From contig AJWJ01000019.1 of assembly GCA_000277445.1 (NCBI GenBank), positions 30,442 to 94,441 of the forward strand: a stretch of DNA of 64,000 bases. The letters run 5' to 3'. Position 1 is the stretch's first letter. Each line of letters starts with the position of its first letter. A program made the translations under genes and the position numbers. Under the pieces are notes generated by a model, which was not told the origin of the DNA, searched no databases, and was given only the letters and a program-made list of their open reading frames with translations. This document shows positions 34,234-44,700 of the stretch, one piece after another. The DNA comes from Polysphondylium violaceum. Its lineage: Eukaryota; Evosea; Eumycetozoa; Dictyosteliales; Dictyosteliaceae.

Positions 34234-34377
34234 CCAATCAACCGCTGAATGTAATTTTTCTTGGAAAAAAATAAAGTGGTTAAAAACCAAAATTTTTTAC
34301 AAACTCTTCTATTTATAGTTGAACAAAAATCATAACAGTAATAATAATACACACACATACATTTATAGATAAACAAC

Positions 34378-35067
34378 ATGAGCTCTACATTAAAAATAGT
34401 TAATCAGGGTACTGTGATAGGAAAGAACCCTCTCTATAGATTGTTTGCAAACACTGAGGAATGCTGTCAATGGTTTCAAGCTAACCATCTCACTGCCACA
34501 GAGATTTTTTGTTGTTATTACACTAAAGCTGCAGGAAAGAAATCATTGAATCATGATGAGGGTAAGTTTGTTAACCACAGATAGATATTGTATGTGCGCT
34601 AATGATGTACACTATACATAGTATTACATGTTGCACTTAGATACGGATGGATAGATGGCGTTGCGTCAAAGTTAAAAGAGGGTATCTTTTGCAATCGATG
34701 GGTGCCTAGAAGAAAGAACAGTAACTGGAGCTATAGAAACATATGCATCACAGAGCAGTTGATTAAAGATGGTCTCATGCAACCCAATGGAATGGTAGAG
34801 TTTAACAAGAGGGCAATCAAGGATAAAGAAGAGGTGTACAGAATGGAGAATCCTGATCTCTCTTTAGCATACTTGAAAAAACTCAAAAAAGATCAAGAGG
34901 GCTACAAGTACTTTAAGTCACAGTCAGAATCATATCAAAAGAATTGTTTTAAATGGATCATGTCTGCCAAAAGAGAGGAAACTCAACTCGCAAGACTCCA
35001 CGAACTAATCGAATCCAATCAAGATCAATCCAAAGTACAAAGATTTACAACTGTTAAAAAGAAATAG
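34378..35067 (+). CDS. YdeI/OmpD-associated family protein
   Basis: Exons 34378-34561 and 34622-35067 encode 209 residues. The acceptor at 34621 is chosen because it yields HDEVLHVALRYGWIDGVASKL. This corresponds to the conserved EALCFGWIDG block of bacterial YdeI proteins, and the later AG at 34640 breaks frame. Other matches are the WF-x-N-H opening, TKAAGKKSLNHDE, WVPRRKNSNWS, and a C-terminal block KNCFKWIMSAKREETQLARL that resembles the YdeI core R-W-I-x-x-A-K-x-x-E-T-R. These proteins are common in Bacteroidetes and other bacteria; function is not well defined. The spread suggests an old bacterial origin, now with a spliceosomal intron. Confidence 0.8.
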
Positions 35068-35322
35068 AATAGTATTTATTTATTTGTTTATTTGTTTATT
35101 ATTTATTTATGTATTATGGCCTGCCTGTAATATTCTTTGCTTGTATATAGTATTTAGTGTACATTTCATCTACTTCCATAAAAAACAGTGTTTTTGATAA
35201 AAAAGGAAAAAATTAATAAAAATTGAATTAAATTTTTTAAATTCGTGAAGGGTGTGAACTTTCATTGTATTTATTTTTCATACACTTGCCAAGAGATAAC
35301 TATAGATAATAAATAATTGAAA

Positions 35323-35983
35323 ATGGTTAATTTTATGATTGCCGTAGACGAAGGAGAGAATTCAGAGCACTGTATTAGAGAAGTGGTTCAACATATTTAC
35401 AATAGGGAAAAAGATGTCATCTACTTGATATCTGTTGCACAAGATCCCATTACTTTTCCCTCTTCAGCAATGTCGGCTGTTTTAATTGCTGGTAAGTAGA
35501 GTGTGTTTTGGTTTTGCTTTGAGAGAGACAGAGAGATGAGAGAATATCTATTGTATATTTTTGAAATTCATTAACATTGGGTATTTTTCAATAGAATCAT
35601 TAAAGGCTGTGGAGAGACAACACAAGTCAATTTTAATTAATAGAACAAAGTTTGCAAGAAGCTTGGGAACTGTCAATGTTCACGCATTGTTGGGTCATGG
35701 GAACCATGTTGGAGAGGCTGTTTGTAAAGCTGCAGAACAAAAAAATATAGAGTACTTGGTCGTTGGCAGAAGAGGAATGGGTGCTATTAAAAGAATTTTC
35801 ATTGGTAGTACATCTAGATATATTTTAGAACATGCTCCATGCAATGTTATTTGTGTAAAAGATCATTCAGAATCTGGTGAAAAAGAAAAAGACACAAATA
35901 CTGAACAACAACAACAACAACAACATGATCATAGTGAAATCGATTCCTTTAATGATTTTGAAAAACTACATTTACATGTTTAA
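35323..35983 (+). CDS. Universal stress protein (UspA) domain protein
   Basis: Exons 35323-35491 and 35595-35983 encode 185 residues. The UspA layout is clear: MVNFMIAVDEGENSEHCIREVV at the start (VAVDGSE-like), then VHALLGHGNHVGEAVCKAAEQKNIEYLVVGRRG. This leads into the ATP-binding pattern G-x2-G-x9-G-(S/T), seen as GRRGMGAIKRIFIGSTSRY, and HAPCNVICVK. The ATP-binding type is therefore expected. A low-complexity Glu/Gln/His tail (poly-Gln run) follows the domain. Usp proteins respond to stress and nutrient state; targets here are unknown. Confidence 0.88.
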
Positions 35984-36045
35984 CGCGCAAAGTATAAATA
36001 ATAATAAATAGTTTATTTGTTTCTTATAAAACAATGTCTATTGAT

Positions 36046-36334
36046 TTAATACCAAGTGTTTGGAACATAGCCATAATAATATTGCTCTGGGAAAGAAGAC
36101 TAAAGTAATAAATTAAACATGGACATAGAATTAATATTTAGTATATTTATTTTGGCAAATTGTAAACAATCATAATGTTAATATACATACATAAACATAT
36201 GGTTCATACCAAACATTAGAGCTCTTGCCAGTCATTCCGATTGGAGTGGATCCAGCTAATTGATTGTTGACATTCATCTTTTGCATCTTGTTGGTTGGGT
36301 TAGAAATTGTTGATAAAGTAGAAAATATTGACAT
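36046..36334 (-). CDS. Small protein, 65 residues, dictyostelid family (copy A)
   Basis: Exons 36334-36191 (144 bases) and 36099-36046 (54 bases). The product starts MSIFSTLSTISNP and ends PEQYYYGYVPNTWY. A paralogue with the same two exon lengths lies at 52731-53009. The N-terminal M-S-I-x-S-T-L-S-x-I-S-N resembles the start of small HssA-type Dictyostelium proteins, but there is no Gly/Cys-rich body. There is no signal peptide. It sits 3' of the UspA gene, convergent with it. Function unknown; conservation with the paralogue at the protein level shows it is translated. Confidence 0.75.
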
Positions 36335-37041
36335 CGTATAGAGATAATAATTGTATATAGCAGATATTACTGTACTATTTGTTGAATAATTTATACAAAC
36401 AATTTCCTACTTTTTGATCAATTTATACTAAAATATTTCGATCTTAGTTTGCTTAAATTTTATCATAAAAACAACACAATCTCGTTTTGCATGTGTATGT
36501 GATCATGATACTGTAGTTTTTGGTTTCCGAAGCAATATTGTATATATAAAAGGAAAGTTGATAAAACAAAAAAGTGCTTATTTTAGTTGCGAGGGGTAAT
36601 TTTTGATTTATTTATAGCAAATTTAAAAGTATGTATGAGTATTAAAATGAAATATGTGGGGTTTTAAAAATCACATCCAACCACAAATACAAAATGATTC
36701 TAATTTTAGAATATCACATATGAATAGATTTAACCTTTTTAGTAATTGATTTAAATCACACATACGTGTTATTTAAACAATGATTTATAATAACAGAGAT
36801 CATTACATCATTATAGATTACTGTACAAGTTAAAAATAAATCATAGAAGTTCATTCTCTAAATTATTATTTTATCAAATAATTGTCTAATTTTGATTTCC
36901 ATTTAAAATGAATTAAAAATAAATAAACAAAAGAAAAAAAGTAAAGAAACAGAAAAAGAGTTTAATTTTGTAATGAAATTATCTAATTAATAAAAAACAA
37001 TTAGTTTTTATTTTATTTATTGAAATGATCTATATATTTTT
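36335..37041. other. Intergenic
   Basis: AT-rich 0.7 kb between the 65-residue gene start (36334) and the beta-repeat gene end. No coding signal was found; ATTTAAAT-type runs are common. Confidence 0.5.
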
Positions 37042-37908
37042 TTAGAGTGCTCTTGAAGATAATTTTGGAGATTGTTTTGGTCTTTCTTCTAACCATTCAG
37101 CCTTCTTTTCAAATTTGGAAAGACTTACTGGTTCACTTTTCTTGGTGATTGTAATTTCTTCCTTCTTTACGATTTTTGGAGACATAACAGTAGAGGATGT
37201 AAATTCAGTGGCCATTCTACCTCTTGATAAAGTCAAGATTGGGGCGGGCATTGGAGCAACGTTGAGGATGCAGCTATCAGATTTTTGAAGAATGATTTCT
37301 GGAGTACCCTTGAATTCAGAGATTCTGACAATTGGTTCATTTCTAATTAATTTGATCAATGGTTCTTGTTGGTTGACTTTAATATTTGGAGCTTCAGCAG
37401 TGGCAAAGGTGACCATTGGCTTGGAGGATTGAATTTGGACTTCTGGTTTTTGTTGGTTGATAATGACTTGGGCCTTTGGTTGGTTGACGTGGACAATTGG
37501 TTCTCTTTGGATAAATTCAACACGTGGAGCAACTTGATTGACATCAATAATTGGGGCTTGTTGATCTAAAAAGATACGAGGAGCTGGTTGTTGGATTTCA
37601 ACTTGAGCGGCAGGAATGGCAACATCAGCAATCATGGCTTTTTCCAAAACTTCAACTTGTGGTGCATGTTCTTGGATCATGACTTGAGGTGGCATTTCAA
37701 TGATGTTGATGTTATCTTTACCTTCTTCAACAGTGACTTGGGTTTGTTGTTTTTCAACTAATACTCTTTGTCTTGGTTGTTCAAGCTTGACTACACCATC
37801 ATCTGACCATTCTTGACGTACAACTCTAGTGGTGGTGGTTTTGGTATTGGCATCCTCGAATCTTGGGGTACCTTTTTGGCAAGTGGTTTCTAATAAGTTC
37901 AAATCCAT
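37042..37908 (-). CDS. Beta-repeat protein, divergent partner of 38628 gene
   Basis: 288 residues, one exon. From about residue 75 the chain is a series of 8-12 residue units ending in patterns like VEI-Q-PAP-I, I-VNQ-AP-VEF and VIINQQKPEVQI. Each has alternating hydrophobic residues (a beta strand) then a P-containing turn. The style resembles bacterial DUF6470-type repeats (IEQPQADLNIQQ). There is no signal peptide or membrane segment. A Lys/Glu-rich C-terminus follows (KKEEITITKKSEP). The neighbour 720 bases upstream on the opposite strand has the same repeat style. A filament or scaffold is likely by shape; function unknown. Confidence 0.7.
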   Translation of the reverse strand: MDLNLLETTCQKGTPRFEDANTKTTTTRVVRQEWSDDGVVKLEQPRQRVLVEKQQTQVTVEEGKDNINIIEMPPQVMIQEHAPQVEVLEKAMIADVAIPAAQVEIQQPAPRIFLDQQAPIIDVNQVAPRVEFIQREPIVHVNQPKAQVIINQQKPEVQIQSSKPMVTFATAEAPNIKVNQQEPLIKLIRNEPIVRISEFKGTPEIILQKSDSCILNVAPMPAPILTLSRGRMATEFTSSTVMSPKIVKKEEITITKKSEPVSLSKFEKKAEWLEERPKQSPKLSSRAL

Positions 37909-38627
37909 GGTAATTTATATATGTATGTATGTATATGTAAAAATGAAATTTACTAAACAGTGCTATTGCTATTATATATTTATATGATTATTTATATTTA
38001 TATAATTGTAAATGTGTTTTGTTTTGTTTGAAAAATCCAAAATCCAATCCTTTAAAAATCAATTTGGCCAACCTCGGGGATCTAGAAAAAAACACTCGCT
38101 AGTCATCTAGATTTATTAATTTTAATTGAAAAAAATTAATTATCAAAGATTTGTGTAATTTTACACTTAAAGATAATGTTTCCTTTGCTACTTTTAAGAT
38201 TCATAGATTTTTTTCTCAAAAATTGTCTTTTTTTTTTTTTACTATTTTTGGAAAAATATTCCATTTTTAGAAATTCGTGTCAAAATTTTCGTTTTGCAAA
38301 AAAAATTAAAAAATTAAAAAAAAAAAAGAATTTCCTCAAAAGAAGAGTTTACATATGAATCTACAATATCTCGCTCATCCAACAACAGAAACTATACTAT
38401 TTTCATAGAATCTAAAAGACTTTAGATTTTGAAAAACTTGGGAAAAAAATTAACTTTAAAAGGACATTTCTCATTTTTGATTTTATTTTTTGTTTAAAAC
38501 AACAATTATAATATATATATCCATATCATTATAATAATAATATCCTTATAAACACCCTTTTATCCTTTTATATAAATACATCACATATATATATATATAA
38601 ATAACATATTATTATAATTCATAAAAA
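37909..38627. other. Shared upstream region of the divergent beta-repeat pair
   Basis: A 719-base spacer between head-to-head starts, AT-rich, with T runs (38229-38240) and A runs (38302-38329). A bidirectional promoter is plausible and nothing else is seen in it. Confidence 0.55.
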
Positions 38628-40264
38628 ATGGTAGAAAAATCTTATCAAGCAGAAAAGAGTACAACCGGTCCTACTATTATTGGCAATAGTGGATCTTATA
38701 AAGATACCTATGATTTTCAAGTCAAACAACAAGCTTCACACTTGACTTTTGATCAATCTCCCATGTATTTGGAAATCCAAGAGATGGCAAAGAATGTAAA
38801 TGTCGATCGTCAACAACCAACTATCAACATTGGCAGAGGAAGTGATCTTATCCAAGTCCGTAATGAACCAGTACATGTCAATGTTGCCCAAAATCCAACC
38901 GATATCAATGTCAACCAACCACAACAAGTCATTGAAGTTGAACAAAGTGCCCCAGAAGTTGAAATTGAACAATATATGCCAAAGTTTTACCTCAAGATGC
39001 CACCATTCCGTGTACACCTTGAAATGGACGGTGCTCCAGAGATTATTATGGAACCATATCAACCAGGAATTAAAGTCAGACAAGCTGATCCAATTGTAAG
39101 AGTCACCAAGCCAGATCCAAGAATCGAAGTCTCTCAACATCCACCCAAACTCAACATCACCCAAGCTCCATCTCAAGTCGATGTCACTCCATCCACCAAG
39201 GCCTCTATCCAAGTCAAAGAAGACAGACCCAAGATTTCATTCACTGAAGGTGCTCCAAGTTTGAAATTCCAAGAACCAAAGACTGATTTGAAATACCAAG
39301 CATTTGAACCACAAGTTATTTGGGAAAATCCAACTCCACGTGTCCAAGTCTCTCAAGGTGAACCATCCATTCGTATCGCCCAAGATTCTCCATATGTCGG
39401 CCTCCAAAACAAAGAACCAACCGTCACCATCAATACCAGAGCCCCCAAGATCGATGTCCATCGTCATCCAGTTTCTGTCAGTGTTTTGGAACCATCTACC
39501 ACTGTTCATTTTGGCAAGCCAACCTATGGTGCCCAAGTTAGTCAACCACATCAATGGGTAGAAGTACAAGCAACTAAAACCGAACAAGTCGTCAAAGAAT
39601 CTCCACAACAATCTCGTAGTTCATTCATCCTCTGGAAAAGTGTCTTGACCCATCTCGATAGAATAGTTGTTCAACAAGGTGGTGGCAGAAATTGCTTCAC
39701 TCTTTTGGATACAAACAATAGTAAACTTTGTGAATGCTTCAAAGAAGATTTGGGTGTTCATAAATTTAATTTGAATATTCGTTCATCTTCTGGTGAATTG
39801 GTAATGCATTGTTTAAAGTATAATTACATTATTTAAATCATATATTAATACTTTTACTCTCTATTTTACATATATAGTTATTCAGAGGTGAATCTCTTGG
39901 TAGAATTTTGAAATTATTTGATTCCTCCAATAATCTTTTCTGCACAATTGAATGCAACAGAGACCAAGTAGAATTATTTGATGACAAGGGTCAAAAATGT
40001 TTTGCTCTCCTTCCACATGCTCAAAAATGGATGTTTGAAATTAAGAATAGATGTAATGTATCCTCTTTTTAAAATAATAATAACAATATCTTACCCAGTT
40101 TATTAACACAATTACTATTACTACTAATAGCTCATTCAAATATTGGTACTCTTAACAAGAGTGGTAAATCTGGTTATCAAATTACATTCCCAAGAGATTT
40201 AGTTAGTGGTGATAAGATGTTACTTTTATCATCAATCTTTTTAGTTGATGATGTATTTGAATAA
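38628..40264 (+). CDS. Beta-repeat protein with scramblase/LURP-like C-terminal domain
   Basis: Exons 38628-39800, 39878-40052 and 40131-40264 encode 493 residues. Residues about 40-330 are strand-turn repeats of the same kind as the gene at 37042 (VHVNVAQNPTDINVNQ, IRIAQDSPYVGLQ). The last 150 residues form a tubby-like beta barrel of the phospholipid scramblase/LURP-one type. Recognisable elements are NCFTLLDTNNSKLCECFKED, SSSGELLFRGESLGRILKLFD (across intron 1), FCTIECNRDQVELFD and SGYQITFPRDLVSGDKMLLLSSIFLVD. The donor at 39801 is chosen since it keeps GELLFR, and a later GT breaks frame. It may bind membrane lipids, but no transmembrane helix is visible at the end. Identification rests on pattern only. 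Confidence 0.72.
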
Positions 40265-41750
40265 ACATTTGGTCCCTCCACAACATTTCTCTTAGTATAA
40301 ATAATTAAAAAATAAATTGTTTTTTTCAATTTTCATACATTTTACACAAACCTGATGTTTTTTTTTATTTTAAATATCTTAAACTACCTTTGTTATTCAA
40401 TCGTCTTTAGCTATATCCAATATATTATTTAATAATAAACATAAAGGTACTAGAATCGCAAACATATTTTAAGACAATAAGTTGATCAATATAATCATAA
40501 CAATGTCTTATTTGATGTACTCTACTACAACCTCTCTTCGATCTGATATTTGATTCGGTTTATCACGATTTTATAAACTCAATGAGTGGATAAAAAAATC
40601 TCAAATTCAAACACACACCACACCACATTCAAACACAAACACAAAAACAGAGAGAGAGAGAGAGAGAAACACACAGATCGATATAGATGCCCAATAATAA
40701 TTTATATCACACCTTGATAAAATTTATATAAAATATCATATATATTCAAGCATTCACAAATAAAATATGTGAGCGCCCCTGTCAAAAGCATTATGAAAAA
40801 TCATCGTGCTTCATCTTGGTTAATCTTGATTCATAATCGTGTGATGAGCCAAATCTTGATAATGGGGTCATTTTTTGCAAAATTTTTTTAATAATTTAAA
40901 AAAAATAAAAAAAATAATTTTTAAGATTTTTACATGGACACTCACACCACCAACCTCTTTGTTTTTCATTTTTACATTCATCATTAACCTTTAGATTATT
41001 ATTGTTGTTATTGTATTTATTTTTTATTAGTGTTTGTTGTGCTGTTGTTTATTGTAATAATACTTTAGTCGTAATTGTAGGTAGTAGGTAGTAGAGTGTA
41101 TTTTTGGAAGGTCCTCTCTTTTTGTTTTTGTATAATTTTGCCATCCACCACGCCACCACGCCACCAAGCACATATCATCAAAACTACCACCACACTCTAA
41201 ACAATCACACCCACATTCATCATCGTATTTTTATATTTATTTTAAATATCTGGAAATTGGTTTTTCCATCGGTTAAAGACTTCTAACTAGTTAGTGTCAT
41301 ATTATTCTTTATTCATCATTACAAAAAGGTAATTAATATTAATTTGTTTTTTTTGTAACTGAATCTTTTGCCAACTTTTTTTTTTTTTCATTTTTTTTTT
41401 TTTTCATTTTTTTTGTTTTTGTTTTTTTCCGCTTGGCCCCATTCTCGAATTAGGCTTTGATTGACACAATTGTTTATTTGTTCAGTTTAATAGCAATATT
41501 GATTTTTTTTTTTATTAGTATACCCTGTATTACTATTCGTTGTATTTTTACTGTGTAAAACACATCACATCATCACATATTATCATCATCATTGGATTAA
41601 TATTCAAATGAAAATTATAAATCTAATCAAATAGATACAAACACATATCCATATACATATACTTGCCATATAAATACATAGGTTGTAATATATATATTTA
41701 GAAAGAAAGAAAGAAAGAAAAGGAAAAAGGAAAAAAAAAAAAGTAAAAAA
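40265..41750. other. Intergenic upstream of myosin VII
   Basis: About 1.5 kb. It has a GA microsatellite (40649-40666), CA-rich stretches, T-runs of 8-13 bases near 41380-41430, and GAAA units just before the ATG (41700-41722). No reading frame is convincing. It likely holds the promoter and a long leader. Confidence 0.55.
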
Positions 41751-44700
41751 ATGGATGCATTTTTAGAAGAAAAATCTCAATATTTCCAGCCAGTGGAGGA
41801 TATGATCACCCTCTCAGAGTTGACAGAAGAATCATTGCTTTTGAATCTTAAAATGAGATATGAAAAGAAACTTATATATACATATACTGGCTCTATTTTG
41901 GTAGCAGTCAATCCATATGAAATCTTGCCGATCTATACAGCAGACATTGTTAAACAGTATTTTGCAAAGCCCAGAGGATCACTACCACCCCATATTTTTG
42001 CTGTTGCCGATGCAGCCTACACCAACATGATTGAGGATCGTAAGAATCAATCCATCATTATCTCTGGTGAATCGGGTGCTGGTAAAACAGAATCTACCAA
42101 ACTCATCATTCAATATCTCGCCGCAAGAACCAATCGTCACAGTCAAGTCGAACAAATGATTGTCGAGTCTTCTCCCATCCTCGAAGCTTTTGGTAATGCA
42201 AAAACCATTAGAAATAACAATTCCTCTCGTTTTGGTAAATTTATTGAAATTCAATTCAATACTTCTGGTCATATTTCTGGTGCAAGAATTATAAATTGTA
42301 TGTATTAAATTTATTTATTATTCCTATTATTTATTATATTAACCTTTGTTGTTGCTGTTGTCAACAAATAATCCTATTTAGATTTATTAGAAAAATCTAG
42401 AATTTCTCATCAAGCATCATCTGAAAGAAATTATCATATCTTTTATCAATTACTTGCTGGTGCAACACCGGAAATGAAAGAGAAATTACATCTTACTGAA
42501 CCAGAAGATTATCATTATTTAAATCAAAGTGGTTGTATTAGAATCAACAATATCAATGATGTTGAAGATTTTGAACATGTACGTTATGCTATGAATGTTT
42601 TGACTTTGCCAGAGGATAAACAAAATACTATTTTTTCAATTCTTTCTGCCGTTCTTCATCTTGGTAATATTCAATTTGAAAAAAGTGAAAAAACTCAAGG
42701 TGCTGAAGGTTCATCTGTTACAAATCAAGATAGTATGTATATTTAATGAGTTATTTTATTAATAGCTTTCAACAAACTAACAAACTAACAAACTAAATTA
42801 AAAATTAGCTTTACAAATTGTTGCAAAATTATTACAAGTTGATAGCACAAAGTTGGAAACTTGTCTTACCATTCGTCATGTATTGATCAGAGGTCAAAAG
42901 TTTGTTATTCCATTAAAAGTAAATGAAGCAGAAGATACTAGAGATTCTCTTGCTAAATCACTTTATGGAAATGTATTCAATTGGTTAGTTGCCTTTATTA
43001 ATACTAGAATTTACAAACCTCAACCAAATTCAACATTCATTGGTGTATTGGATATTTTTGGTTTTGAAAACTTTAAGAAAAATAGTTTTGAACAATTTTG
43101 GTATGTGTTATTTTATATCATATGATATAGATTATTGATATTAACATACACTACTCTCTTATAATGATATTTTATAGTATTAATTTTGCAAATGAAAAGT
43201 TACAACAACATTTTAATCAACATATTTTTAAATTGGAACAAGAGGAATATGAGAAAGAAAAGATTAATTGGTCAAAGATTGTTTATAATGATAATCAAGA
43301 ATGTTTAGATTTAATTGAAAAGAGACCATTGGGTATTTTGTCATTGTTGGATGAAGAATCCAAGTTTCCTCAAGCGACAGATTTGACATTTTTAGAAAAA
43401 CTTCACATCAATCATGAAAAACATCCATACTATGAGAAACCCAGACGTTCAAAGACCACCTATGTTGTAAAGCATTATGCTGGTGAGGTTGCTTATGATA
43501 CTCAAGGTTTCTTGGACAAGAACAAAGATACTGTCAGTGACGATCTTTTAGGTTTACTTCAAGGTGCCAAAAATAAATTCATTGTTGAGCTTTTCTCTGC
43601 ACCCAAGGGCGAAGACGACGATGATGATGGCAAAGCCACCATCAAGAAAAAGACTACAGCTGGTGGTGAGTTCAAGACCCAATTGCAACAATTGATCAAT
43701 ATTCTCTCTGCTACCGCCCCCCATTATGTCCGTTGTATCAAGCCTAACACCACCAAAGAGCCATGTGTCTTTGATCACGAATTGATTCAAGCTCAACTTC
43801 GTTATGCCGGTATGATGGAAACCATTCGTATTCGTAAACTTGGTTATCCCATCCGTTTCAGTCACAAGGAATTCAGAGATCGTTACCTCCTCTTGGACTT
43901 CAGAGCCCGTTCCACCGATCACCGTCAAACTAGTATTGGTTTGATCAATCTCTTAAACTCGTGGAAAGGTATAGAAAAAGACGAGTGGCAAACTGGTATC
44001 TCCAAGGTCTTTATCAGAGATCCACAGTACCGTCTATTGGAAGAATTTAGAAAAGAAAAACTCGTACACAAGGTCACTCTTATTCAATCCACCTTTAGAA
44101 TGTACAGACACAAGAAGGTGTACCTCCAATTGAGAAAGGTAGCCCGTGTCCTCCAGACCTCTATCCGTGGACACAACGACAGAAAAGAGTTTTACCAAAT
44201 CAGATGTGCTGCCGATCGTATCAAAGGCTTCTTTAAGATGTTGCGTGCCCAAAGAGATTTCCGTACCATCAAGAGAAACTTTTCATTTATCCAAGACTGC
44301 TCTCGTGCCTTCTTGGCTAGAAAACACACTAGAAACGAAATCCTCCTCAAAAAAGACAGAGCCAAGAGAATGGCCGAGATTGAAAGAGAAAAGGATGAAC
44401 AAGAGCGTAAAAAGAAAGAAAAAGAAGAACGTGAAAGACAAGAGAAAGAAGATGCACTCAGAGTGGCCGAGGAAAAGAAAAAGATCCTGGACGAACAAAA
44501 GAAAAAAGAAGACGAGGCCAAAGCCAAGAGAGAGGAAGAAGAAAGAAAGAAACTCGAAGAAAAGAGACTTCAACTCAAAGAACTCAACCAATTTGAAGAT
44601 TTGGCTTCACTCGAAAAGATGCTCAAAGAACAACATGCCAAGAATGTCAACGAGTTTGATAATCTTGTCGACACATTGGAAGGCTTCTCTTTTGAAGGTG

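Noticed and set aside
40649-40666. GA-repeat as a regulatory element
   Set aside because: Simple microsatellite; nothing ties it to the myosin VII promoter.
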